Source: a bacterium
Lineage (GTDB): Bacteria > Elusimicrobiota > Elusimicrobia > Elusimicrobiales > UBA9959
Reading direction: 5' to 3'
NCBI GenBank assembly: GCA_021811185.1
Contig: JAJZPL010000026.1
Span: 1-42,866, forward strand
DNA: 42,866 nucleotides
A program made the position numbers and the translations under genes. Below the pieces are notes generated by a model. That model made no database searches. It was not told the origin of the DNA and saw only the letters and a program-made list of their open reading frames with translations. Each line of letters starts with the position of its first letter. The first letter of the stretch is position 1. This document shows positions 7,976 to 15,031 of the stretch, one piece after another.

Positions 7976-9289
7976 ATGAAAAAGACAAAGATCGCGCCCG
8001 TTAAGGGAAAACTCGGTGTGCTGATACCCGGCCTGTGCGGGGCCATCTCCACCACCCTGATCGGCGGCGTAGAAGCGGTGAAAGCCGGCGAAGGCAAGCC
8101 CATAGGCTCGCTTACGCAGATGGGCAGGATCCGCCTGGGCAAGCGCACCGAGAACAAGAACCCCATGATCAAGGACTTCGTGCCGCTGGCGGACCTGGAC
8201 AGCCTGGTGTTCGGCGGCTGGGACATCTTCGACGAGAACCTCTACAAGTCCGCGCTTAAAGCCGGCGTGCTGGAACGCACCCAGATAGAAAGCCTCAAGG
8301 AAAAGTTTTCCGCCATCCGCCCGATGAAGGCGGCCTTCGACCGGAAGTACGTGAAGAACATCACCGGCCCCAACGTTAAGAAAGGCAGGACCAAGTACGA
8401 CCTGGCCCTGCAGCTGGTAGAGGATATCAAGGCGTTCAAGAAAGCCAACGGCCTGGACCGCGCGGTCATGGTCTGGTGCGCCTCCACCGAAACCTACATC
8501 CCGCCGAACGACGTGCACACCACCATCGCCAAGTTCGAAGCCGGCATGAAGAAGAACCACCCCGCCATCTCGCCCTCCACGCTGTACGCGTGGGCGGCCA
8601 TCAAGTGCGGCGTGCCCTTTATTAACGGCGCGCCCAACCTGAGCTGCAACATCCCGGCGCTCGTCGACCTGGCGAAGAAGAGCGGCGTGCCGGTGGCGGG
8701 CTCCGACTACAAGACCGGCCAGACGCTGATGAAGACCATCATCGCCCCCGGCCTTAAGGCCCGCGCGCTCGGCATCAACGGCTGGTTCTCCACCAACATC
8801 CTGGGCAACCGCGACGGCGAAGTGCTGGACGATCCCGAATCCTTCAAGACCAAGGAAGTCAGCAAACTCTCCGTGCTGGACAGCATCCTGAAGCCCGAGA
8901 CCTACCCGGACCTGTACAAGGACCTGTACCACAAGGTGACGATCAACTACTACCCGCCCCGCGGCGACAACAAGGAAGGCTGGGACAACATAGACCTCTT
9001 CGGCTGGCTGGGCTACCCCATGCAGCTCAAAGTGGACTTCCTGTGCCGCGACTCGATCCTGGCCGCGCCGCTGGCTCTGGACCTTGTGCTCTTCATGGAC
9101 CTGGCCAAGCGCGCCGGCATGGGCGGCACGCAGGAGTGGCTGTCGTTCTTCTTCAAGAGCCCGATGCACGCGCCCGAAGTGTACGCCGAGAACGACCTGT
9201 TCGTGCAGCTCGAGAAGTTCGAGAACAACCTGCGCCACCTGATGGGGGAGAACCTGATAACCCACCTGGGCGTAGAATACTACAAGTAA
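7976..9289 (+). CDS. ino1: myo-Inositol-1-phosphate synthase
   Basis: 437 residues. The enzyme cyclises glucose 6-phosphate to 1D-myo-inositol 3-phosphate with NAD as catalytic cofactor. Family landmarks are an N-terminal nucleotide-binding loop GVLIPGLCGAISTT (14-27), GWDIFDENLY, NGAPNLSCNIPAL (counterpart of NGSPQNTFVPG), GSDYKTGQTLMKT, STNILGNRDGEVLDDP and the C-terminal inositol-synthase block with LGYPMQLKVDFLCRDSILAAPLALDL. The shorter bacterial/archaeal-type length argues against the eukaryotic form. A textbook Shine-Dalgarno AGGAGGAAAG lies 6 bases before the ATG. It is the last gene of the lipid operon, followed by a stable hairpin. Its product is the probable substrate of the upstream transferase. 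Confidence 0.93.
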   Translation: MKKTKIAPVKGKLGVLIPGLCGAISTTLIGGVEAVKAGEGKPIGSLTQMGRIRLGKRTENKNPMIKDFVPLADLDSLVFGGWDIFDENLYKSALKAGVLERTQIESLKEKFSAIRPMKAAFDRKYVKNITGPNVKKGRTKYDLALQLVEDIKAFKKANGLDRAVMVWCASTETYIPPNDVHTTIAKFEAGMKKNHPAISPSTLYAWAAIKCGVPFINGAPNLSCNIPALVDLAKKSGVPVAGSDYKTGQTLMKTIIAPGLKARALGINGWFSTNILGNRDGEVLDDPESFKTKEVSKLSVLDSILKPETYPDLYKDLYHKVTINYYPPRGDNKEGWDNIDLFGWLGYPMQLKVDFLCRDSILAAPLALDLVLFMDLAKRAGMGGTQEWLSFFFKSPMHAPEVYAENDLFVQLEKFENNLRHLMGENLITHLGVEYYK

Positions 9290-9295
9290 AAAACA

Positions 9296-9323
9296 GCGCC
9301 CCGGGCCTAAAAACCCGGGGCGC
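9296..9323 (+). terminator. Terminator-like hairpin after ino1
   Basis: A 10-bp GC stem, GCGCCCCGGG / CCCGGGGCGC, encloses the 8-base loop CCTAAAAA. Only a weak T stretch follows (ACAATTT). It lies between the convergent ino1 and pgpA genes. Apart from this hairpin, nothing recognisable was seen in 9324-9505. Confidence 0.75.
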
Positions 9324-9505
9324 ACAATTTCCAGTTCTTTTAAATATGCGGAGCCTGCGGGCCTGACGCCGGGGCCGGGTTAGCAAAAGCCTGGCGGAGG
9401 CCTGAGCTTGCATAGCGCGAAGGCCGAGACGGGCAGGCGCGCGCACGGTGTGCGCGACGCCGGTTTTGCGTTCCGGCCCCGGCGGCAGTACCGCTCAGAA
9501 ACGGT

Positions 9506-10000
9506 TTATCTAAGGATAGGGATGAAGAGGAGCAGGACGCGCAGGACCAGGTTGGCGGCCACGCCGGCGAGCACGTCGTCCAGCACCACGCCCAGCCCGC
9601 CGCCCACTTTGTCGTCCACCTGCCGGATAGGCCAGGGCTTCAGCCCGTCGAAAGCGCGGAACAGCCCGAAGGCCAGCGCCAGCACCAGGAAATTGTGCGG
9701 CAGCCAGGCCGCGGCCATCCAGTAGCCCACGGTCTCGTCCAGCACCACGCGCTGGTCGTCCTCAATGCCGGTGTCGGCGCAGTACCGGTGGGCCACCACC
9801 ACCGCGAACACGCAGGCCGCCAGCAGGAACACGGCATAAGCCGCCCGGCCCTGCGGCAGCAGCGGCATAAGCGCCAGGCCCAGCAGCGTGCCCAGCGTAC
9901 CGCCGCCCGTAGTTTTGGGCTTCCCCGTAAGCTTGCGCGGCAGGCAGCCGAGGTAGAAGTCGGTGGCGAAGAAAGCGGAGAAGCTTGAGAAGAGTTTCAT
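9506..10000 (-). CDS. pgpA: PgpA-family phosphatidylglycerophosphatase / PI-phosphate phosphatase candidate
   Basis: 164 residues with several membrane helices. PgpA removes the phosphate from phosphatidylglycerol phosphate. Family motifs are all present: GGGTLGT, then DDQRVVLDETVGYW, and FRAFDGLKPWPIRQVDDKVGGGLGVVLDDVLAG with its acidic metal ligands. It lies next to the inositol lipid genes, so it may act on phosphatidylinositol phosphate rather than, or as well as, phosphatidylglycerol phosphate; that is inference. A possible -10 TACAAT (10016-10011, minus strand) lies only 10 bases before the ATG, implying a leader of a few bases at most. Transcribed divergently from the flippase-like gene. 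Confidence 0.9.
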   Translation of the reverse strand: MKLFSSFSAFFATDFYLGCLPRKLTGKPKTTGGGTLGTLLGLALMPLLPQGRAAYAVFLLAACVFAVVVAHRYCADTGIEDDQRVVLDETVGYWMAAAWLPHNFLVLALAFGLFRAFDGLKPWPIRQVDDKVGGGLGVVLDDVLAGVAANLVLRVLLLFIPILR

Positions 10001-10043
10001 CGGGATTTAAATTGTAACAGATAAAGCGCCCGGAAAAAAAGCG

Positions 10044-10997
10044 ATGAAGAAGATAATTTCAATTTTTGCCGGCCTCGCCTTGAGCGCGGCGCTCCTGTGG
10101 TTCGCGTTCAGGGAAGCCGACCTTGGCGCCATCCTGGCCGTGCTGGCCGGCGTCAAGACCGCCCCGCTGGCGCTGGTGGTCCTTACCGTAACCGGCGAGC
10201 TGGCCGTGCGCGGGCTCAAGTGGAGCCTGCTCTTGGCCCCCGCGCGCGAAGTGCGCCCCTGGGACGCCGCGCGCCTGGAGACCGCGGCGCTGGCGCTCAA
10301 TAACCTGCTGCCGCTGCGGCTGGGGGAACTGGCCCGGGCGGCTTACGGCTCCGAACTCTTCAACCTGCATATCTCCACCGTGCTGGCCACCATCCTGGCC
10401 GAAAAGGCGCTGGACCTGGCCGCGCTGTTCGCGCTGGCCGGGGCGGCGGCCGCCTTTGGCGGGTTCGCCTTCAGCCTGCCGGGCTGGCGGCCGGCCCTGG
10501 CTGTGGCCGCGGGGCTGGGGCTCCTCTTCCTTGCCTCGCGCCGCTTCGCCGCGCGCAGCCCAAGACTTAAAAGAACGGCGCAAGACCTGGCGCTGGGACT
10601 TAAAGCCCTGAGGTCGCCGGCCGCCGCGGCCGGGGTCTTCGCGCTGTCCCTGTTCCAGTGGCTGCTTAACGCGCTGAATTACTACTGGCTTGCGCTGGCC
10701 TTCGGCCTGAGCCCCGCGGCTTCGCTGCCCCGGAGCGTGCTGCTTTCGTTCACCGGCGCGGCCGCCTCTTCCGCGCCCGGCATGCCGGGTTATTTCGGCA
10801 GCTTCGAACTGGCCGTCAGCGCGGTGCTCGGCTCCTGGGGCATAGCCAGGGAAACAGCCCTCGCTTACGCGGCCGCCTCCCATATGCTGCCATATCTGGT
10901 CATAACCGCCGCCGGCCTTTTCTTCATTTACAACCTTGGCAGGTCCCTGGGCCAGGTCTGGGCCAGGTTCGCCGGGCTGCAAACCGATATGCCATAG
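10044..10997 (+). CDS. Lysylphosphatidylglycerol synthase membrane-domain family (UPF0104/YbhN) flippase-like protein
   Basis: 317 residues, about eight membrane helices. The family (PF03706) includes the flippase half of MprF and stand-alone proteins thought to move lipids or lipid-linked sugars across the inner membrane. Signatures seen are LNNLLPLRLGELARAAY (about 88-104) and PGMPGYFGSFELAVS, matching the family's N.LLP.R.GEL.R and PGG.G..E blocks. There is no synthetase domain. It is divergent from pgpA across 43 bases and beside the inositol lipid operon, so a role in distributing that lipid is plausible but unproved. Confidence 0.8.
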   Translation: MKKIISIFAGLALSAALLWFAFREADLGAILAVLAGVKTAPLALVVLTVTGELAVRGLKWSLLLAPAREVRPWDAARLETAALALNNLLPLRLGELARAAYGSELFNLHISTVLATILAEKALDLAALFALAGAAAAFGGFAFSLPGWRPALAVAAGLGLLFLASRRFAARSPRLKRTAQDLALGLKALRSPAAAAGVFALSLFQWLLNALNYYWLALAFGLSPAASLPRSVLLSFTGAAASSAPGMPGYFGSFELAVSAVLGSWGIARETALAYAAASHMLPYLVITAAGLFFIYNLGRSLGQVWARFAGLQTDMP

Positions 10998-11002
10998 TGA
11001 TA

Positions 11003-11032
11003 TGACATATAAGACATATACCATCCTATAAT
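11003..11032 (+). promoter_or_regulatory. Tandem GACATATA repeats with an upstream promoter candidate
   Basis: TGACATATAAG (11003-11013) and GACATATA (11013-11020) overlap head to tail, followed by TATAAT at 11027-11032. The 11-mer TGACATATAAG recurs exactly at 14486-14496 in the promoter of the winged-helix gene. The element lies upstream of the main porin promoter and may be both a -35 region and a regulator site. Confidence 0.55.
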
Positions 11033-11044
11033 ATAGATATCTAG

Positions 11045-11073
11045 TTGACACCACAACCTTGTTTTTGTAACAT
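11045..11073 (+). promoter_or_regulatory. Sigma-70 promoter of the porin gene
   Basis: TTGACA (11045-11050), 17-base spacer, TAACAT (11068-11073). Transcription should start near 11080, leaving about 255 nt of untranslated leader before the ATG at 11337. Confidence 0.8.
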
Positions 11074-11079
11074 AAACTT

Positions 11080-11320
11080 GCTCTGTAGAGGAGCTCCCGG
11101 TACTAACGGGAGACCGCCCACCCCGGGGTAATTAGGGGGGAAAGCGGAGCGCCACTTTCAAGGCGCTTCTCCTTAGGGAGCCCGCAAGGGATCCCGCAAG
11201 GCCGTAGGCCCCAAAAGGGCTGGCCCTAACTGTAAGGCGTGAAAACCTTGCAGGGAGAGTGTAGTACCGGACCCGCAAGGGACCGGAACTAAGCCCCGGA
11301 AACGGGCTTACGACAAAAAC
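11080..11320 (+). ncRNA. Structured 5' leader RNA of unknown class upstream of porin gene
   Basis: Almost the whole leader can be folded into consecutive hairpins. These are CTCCCG/CGGGAG (11094-11099 with 11107-11112), AGCGCC/GGCGCT (11148-11153 with 11162-11167), CCC-GCAA-GGG (11181-11190), GGCC-GTA-GGCC (11200-11210), TGTAAGG/CCTTGCA (11231-11237 with 11246-11252), CCGG-A-CCC-GCAA-GGG-A-CCGG (11267-11286) and TAAGCCC/GGGCTTA closed by a GAAA-type loop (11290-11310). At least three loops are GNRA tetraloops, typical of compact riboswitches and ribozymes. The last stem ends 10 bases before the AGGAGG ribosome binding site, so it could control translation. It matches no class that I recognise. 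Confidence 0.6.
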
Positions 11321-11336
11321 AGGAGGAGTAAACTTA

Positions 11337-12605
11337 ATGAAAAAAGTAATAGGAATGCTTGCGCTGGTCGCGCTTGTTGGCAACATAGCCAACGCCGAAC
11401 TGCTCAAGAACTTCAAAGCGGATGGACAGGTTGACGTTAACGCCTACAGCTACAATAACGCCGACTTCAACAAAGACGTAAACGACAAGAAAGCCTTCAC
11501 CGACACCCGCGTTATGATCAACGCGGGCTTCGACCTGAACGAAGACGTGAACGCCGTCGTGTCCGTTGTTAAGAACAACAGACAGTACGGCACGGCCTCC
11601 CAGAGCGCCACTAACGGTACCGGCATCCTCGACCTGATAAAGTTCGAGCAGGCCTACCTGAACCTGAAGAACGTGTTCGGTATAGACCACAAGCTCGGCC
11701 GCCAGTACTACGGCGACAAGGGCGATATGGTCATCTACTACGGCCCGGCCACCATGCCTTATACCTCCAAGTTCACCCCTTCTGTCGCCGCGATAGACGG
11801 TTGGACCGGCTGGTATAAGTTCAACGCCCTTAACAGGGACTGGAACCTGAACGCGATCATCGCGAAGGAAACCCAGGGCGCCCCCGCCGGCCAGAACGAC
11901 ACCAACATAACCGGCATCAACGCCAAGACCAACGTGGACCGCTGGAACCTGAACGCTTACTACTACCAGAAGGTAGACAAAAGCGCCGGGCTTGCGGACT
12001 ACCTGGACCTGGTCGGCGCCCGCGCCAACTGGGAATGCATGTTCGTTAAGAACCTCTTCATCGGCCTCGAGTACGACATGAACATGGGCAAGAACCACAC
12101 TGGCGACGTAAAGCACCAGGGTTATGCCTACAAGGCCAACGTGGACTACTCCATGGACCTGGCGGGCAAACTGGCCTTCTCCGGCGAGTATGCCGCACAG
12201 TCCGGCGACAAGAACACCACCGACAAGACCGACAAGGCCTTCCAGGCCATCAACACCGACTACCGCCCCGGCATCATCATGGGCGCCGGCTTCCTGCAGG
12301 CCGCTTATACGCCCGTTGCCGCTGACGGCATAGCGATCTACGACGTGGGCGCCAACTGGACCCCCGAGAAGCTTAACAAGCTGAACATCGGCGCGAAGTA
12401 CTACAACTTCGCCGCCGACAATAAGAAGAACACCTACGTCGACACGAACATCGGCAACGAAGTGGACGTAATGGCCACCTGGACCCACTCCGCGAACGTG
12501 TCCGTGAGCGGCTACTACGCCATGTTCTCCCCCGAGAAGAAGAACGTCGGTGCCAATCATGATTCCGAGAACATGATGGGCGCGATGTTCAACGTGAAGT
12601 TCTAA
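11337..12605 (+). CDS. Outer-membrane porin-like beta-barrel protein
   Basis: 422 residues. Signal peptide MKKVIGMLALVALVGNIANA, cleavage before ELLKNF. The mature part alternates polar and hydrophobic residues with many Tyr, Asn and Asp turns (for example LGRQYYGDKG and GLEYDMNMGKNHTGDV), and ends in FNVKF, a C-terminal aromatic as recognised by the BAM machine. This fits a trimeric or monomeric porin. No named family is certain. It has an excellent ribosome binding site (AGGAGG), its own promoter and terminator, and codon use of an abundant protein, so it may be the major porin. The long structured leader suggests post-transcriptional control. Confidence 0.72.
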   Translation: MKKVIGMLALVALVGNIANAELLKNFKADGQVDVNAYSYNNADFNKDVNDKKAFTDTRVMINAGFDLNEDVNAVVSVVKNNRQYGTASQSATNGTGILDLIKFEQAYLNLKNVFGIDHKLGRQYYGDKGDMVIYYGPATMPYTSKFTPSVAAIDGWTGWYKFNALNRDWNLNAIIAKETQGAPAGQNDTNITGINAKTNVDRWNLNAYYYQKVDKSAGLADYLDLVGARANWECMFVKNLFIGLEYDMNMGKNHTGDVKHQGYAYKANVDYSMDLAGKLAFSGEYAAQSGDKNTTDKTDKAFQAINTDYRPGIIMGAGFLQAAYTPVAADGIAIYDVGANWTPEKLNKLNIGAKYYNFAADNKKNTYVDTNIGNEVDVMATWTHSANVSVSGYYAMFSPEKKNVGANHDSENMMGAMFNVKF

Positions 12606-12628
12606 TAACCGCGAGGTTAATAGATAAA

Positions 12629-12659
12629 GCCCCGGGGCCGCAAAGCCCCGGGGTTTTTA
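12629..12659 (+). terminator. Rho-independent terminator of the porin gene
   Basis: Stem CCCCGGGG (12630-12637) with CCCCGGGG (12646-12653), loop CCGCAAAG, then TTTTTATTT. The gene is therefore a monocistronic unit. Confidence 0.93.
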
Positions 12660-12689
12660 TTTGCCCATACAAGGTGAACCATGTTTTTT

Positions 12690-12698
12690 TGTTATAAT
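12690..12698 (+). promoter_or_regulatory. Extended -10 promoter directly before an ATG
   Basis: TGTTATAAT (TGn plus the perfect TATAAT at 12693-12698). No good -35 is seen at the right distance, as usual for extended -10 promoters. The ATG at 12707 starts 8 bases after the box, so the mRNA is probably leaderless. No Shine-Dalgarno is visible. Confidence 0.7.
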
Positions 12699-12706
12699 TA
12701 GTATCA

Positions 12707-14023
12707 ATGAAAAGGCTGGCTTCCCCGCTGTTTATACTTTGCTGTCTGCCTACGGCTTTCGCGCTTAACGCTAACGCCACCAAGCTGGACCTTTTCTCCA
12801 ACGTCGAGCTGAAAGCCGCCAACTACCAGCACCTTATTTACGGCCCCAGGCAGACCTCGCAGCCGCTCTATTCCGAAGACGCCACGCTGGGCTTCGTGAT
12901 CAAGAACATCCGCCTGGAAAAAGCCCCCGAGTCCTCCATGGACGTCGGGATAGTGCTGCAGAGCGTGGGCAACGGCGCCTCTACCGGCACCATTACGTCC
13001 CCGCAATTCACTAACGCCATCAACCGCCTGCCCGCTTCCGACGGCACGCCGTTCGTCCGCGAGGCCTACGTCAAGATCTACCAGTTCCTGCGCCCCAACG
13101 TCACCGCCACTTTCGGCCGGCAGGACTTCACGCTGGGCCAGGGCATAGCCCTCGCCAGCGACGACCTCGGCCTGCCCGGCGGCCGGGTGGAAGTCGCGAA
13201 CCTCTTTCACAACCTTAAGGCCGACCTGTTCTTCTTCCGGCCTTTCCTGGCCGACCGCTTCTACAAGGTCTACGGCGGCTCGGCGTACTATCCCGGCAAC
13301 GAAGGCCTCTGGCAGGTCTACCACTTCTGGCAGCGCGACGACGGCGCCTCCCAGGACATCCTCTTCAACACCGCCTCTAAAACGAAAAAGTTCACCGGCG
13401 TGCGCTATTTCCTCAGCCAGAGCCAGCTGACCTTCGACGGAGAAGCCTCCATAGAACGCGGCACCGCCAAGAAAGTGGGGGGGGGCTCCGGCAACTACTC
13501 GGCCCACGCCTTTATGATGAAGGGCGCCTGGAGCCAGAACATCCCCTATTTCGGCAAGTCCAAGCTGCGGCTGGGCTACGGCAGGTCCTCGGGCAACGCC
13601 GACGCCGGGGCCGGGGCCAAAACGGACAAGAATTTCTTCCCGGCTTTCGGGCACAAGTACAACGGCCTGGAGCGCGACGGCTACGGCGCCATAGCCGGGG
13701 CCAGCCTTTACGACATCATAAAGACCTCCGACACCGCCAACGGCCTGCCGCACGGCATGTCGGGCCTTAACGTCATAGACATAGGCGCGGACATGCCCTA
13801 CAAGAAACTGCTCCTTTCCGCCGACCTGTACAAGTTCAGGGCCACCGAGAACACCGCCGGCGGCTCGCTGCAGATAGGCAGCGAATGGGACCTGAAGGTG
13901 ACCTACCCTTTCGGCGACAACCTGCGCCTGAACGTCGTTTACGCCGTTTTTACACCGCTGGGAGTCAATGCCGACCTCAAGCCCATAAAACTGACTTACG
14001 GGTCGGTCGCGGCCCGGTTCTAG
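12707..14023 (+). CDS. Outer-membrane beta-barrel protein, alginate-export (AlgE)-like
   Basis: 438 residues with signal peptide MKRLASPLFILCCLPTAFA. Strand-turn patterns run through the whole mature chain, and it ends in VAARF, a typical barrel terminus. The section REAYVKIYQFLRPNVTATFGRQDFTLGQGIALASDDLGLPGGRVEVANLF resembles the GRQ..l..G block of alginate-export/OprD-like barrels. Substrate unknown. It follows the porin but has its own promoter and probably a leaderless mRNA. A G7 run lies near 13480-13486 without breaking the frame. Confidence 0.68.
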   Translation: MKRLASPLFILCCLPTAFALNANATKLDLFSNVELKAANYQHLIYGPRQTSQPLYSEDATLGFVIKNIRLEKAPESSMDVGIVLQSVGNGASTGTITSPQFTNAINRLPASDGTPFVREAYVKIYQFLRPNVTATFGRQDFTLGQGIALASDDLGLPGGRVEVANLFHNLKADLFFFRPFLADRFYKVYGGSAYYPGNEGLWQVYHFWQRDDGASQDILFNTASKTKKFTGVRYFLSQSQLTFDGEASIERGTAKKVGGGSGNYSAHAFMMKGAWSQNIPYFGKSKLRLGYGRSSGNADAGAGAKTDKNFFPAFGHKYNGLERDGYGAIAGASLYDIIKTSDTANGLPHGMSGLNVIDIGADMPYKKLLLSADLYKFRATENTAGGSLQIGSEWDLKVTYPFGDNLRLNVVYAVFTPLGVNADLKPIKLTYGSVAARF

Positions 14024-14404
14024 CCGCACCGCGGCTCCGCCTAACCGGGCCGAAACCGGCCCCGACTTAAGAATAAACCCCCGCAAACCAGTTCCAAGTC
14101 AAAGACAGAGAGGGGGGAAGAGGCCGCCTTTCTCTCCCCCTTTCCACCCCCAAAAATGCAAAGCACAGCCCCCTCGGACAGGCCTGAATAGCGCTTGCGG
14201 AACCCGCTTAAAAAACTCCCCTGCCCGGGGAACAGGAGAAAAGGCCCGCGCTGCGCGCCTGGCCGGAGGCAGCGGCTCGCCGCCAGCCCCAAACTGCCCT
14301 CAGCCCGGCCCGAATGACCTGAAAATCAGCCTGATTTCAGCGATCCTGTAAGGCTTCCGCAGCCCGGCTGTTAGCCCTATCGGCAGCAGGGGCTGGAGTT
14401 GCCC
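14024..14404 (+). other. Gene-free stretch between barrel gene and regulator
   Basis: No convincing gene on either strand. It holds a GC hairpin GGGCCG-AAAC-CGGCCC just after the barrel gene (about 14046-14061, no T tract) and a second hairpin near 14317-14336, TGAAAATCA against TGATTTCA. The word CAGCCTGATTTCAG there has relatives in the A/C-rich region further on (AGGCCGATTTCAGG at about 15630, CAGCCTGATTCAG at 15972). Confidence 0.5.
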
Positions 14405-14423
14405 ACAGGTTATTAACACCTGT
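14405..14423 (+). promoter_or_regulatory. Inverted repeat upstream of the regulator promoter
   Basis: ACAGGT (14405-14410) and ACCTGT (14418-14423), perfect arms around TATTAAC. It lies directly before the first TTGACATAT repeat and is a candidate second operator. Confidence 0.4.
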
Positions 14424-14493
14424 TGACATATGTTAGCCATATATTTGCCATTTATTGACATATAACGATTCATAAGCTACAATATTGACATAT
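14423..14493 (+). promoter_or_regulatory. Promoter with three phased TTGACATAT operators
   Basis: TTGACATAT occurs at 14423-14431, 14455-14463 and 14485-14493. The spacings are 32 and 30 bases, about three helical turns, so all copies face one side of the DNA. The middle copy supplies the -35 TTGACA (14455-14460), and 17 bases on lies TACAAT (14478-14483). The third copy covers the expected start site. This is the layout of a promoter repressed by cooperative binding. The winged-helix-like gene downstream is the natural candidate for autoregulation. Confidence 0.75.
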
Positions 14494-14545
14494 AAGCGCC
14501 AAAAGCGGCCGGCTAAACAAGAAAACGCCAGCGCAGAGACAATAC

Positions 14546-15031
14546 ATGAACCTAAAACTAAGGATCAAGCACCCATCAGGAGCGGAATTCGAAGCCGAAG
14601 GCCCGGTGGAATTCATCCAGACCGAAAAAGAGGGCTTTTTGAGCAGGCTAAACCCGGGAGCGGAACCAGATCGCCAGGCAAAAAATACCGCGGAGCAGCC
14701 CCAGGAACGGCCGGACTGGAGCGCGCTGGCGGAGACGGGAAACGGCGCATTAACCCTAAAGAACAAGCACCCGCAGCTTAAGGCCGGCGAGGCGGCGCTG
14801 CTCATTTTAGCCTCCGAAAGGCAGCTCAATGGGGCTCAGGAAGTGGGTGCGCTGGCGCTATCCAAGGCCATAAAAGCCTCCGGCTACGTGCCCGGGCGCA
14901 TAGACCGGCTGCTGGCGAAAGCACACAGAGAGGGCCTGGTAAAGGCTTCCGGCACCAAGAGAAACAGAACCTACAACATAACCGACAAAGGTCTGGAAAG
15001 AGCCTGGCTGGAAGCCAGAAAGCTAAAGTAG
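14546..15031 (+). CDS. Predicted winged-helix DNA-binding protein of unknown family
   Basis: 161 residues. The N-terminal 35 residues (LKLRIKHPSGAEFEAEGPVEFIQTEKEGFL) look like a small beta-hairpin module. A polar linker follows. Residues about 80-160 read as a winged helix: a helix from AGEAALLILASERQL, a recognition-type section ALSKAIKASGYVPGRIDRLLAKAHREGLV, and a wing KASGTKRNRTYNITDKGLERAW. That pattern is typical of MarR/PadR-like folds, though I cannot assign a family. The composition is richer in A and Lys than its neighbours. No strong Shine-Dalgarno. The promoter with triple repeats, and the same repeat before the porin gene, suggest that it is the regulator of both. Confidence 0.6.
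   Translation: MNLKLRIKHPSGAEFEAEGPVEFIQTEKEGFLSRLNPGAEPDRQAKNTAEQPQERPDWSALAETGNGALTLKNKHPQLKAGEAALLILASERQLNGAQEVGALALSKAIKASGYVPGRIDRLLAKAHREGLVKASGTKRNRTYNITDKGLERAWLEARKLK

Noticed and set aside
11080-11320. Cobalamin, T-box or glmS element as identity of the porin leader
   Set aside because: Isolated words (GCCACT, GGAGACC, AGCGCC) look similar, but the conserved core elements are missing or in the wrong order.
14485-14781. A 98-codon frame overlapping the start of the winged-helix gene
   Set aside because: It begins inside the promoter operator region and its product is low-complexity basic; the other frame has a structured product.
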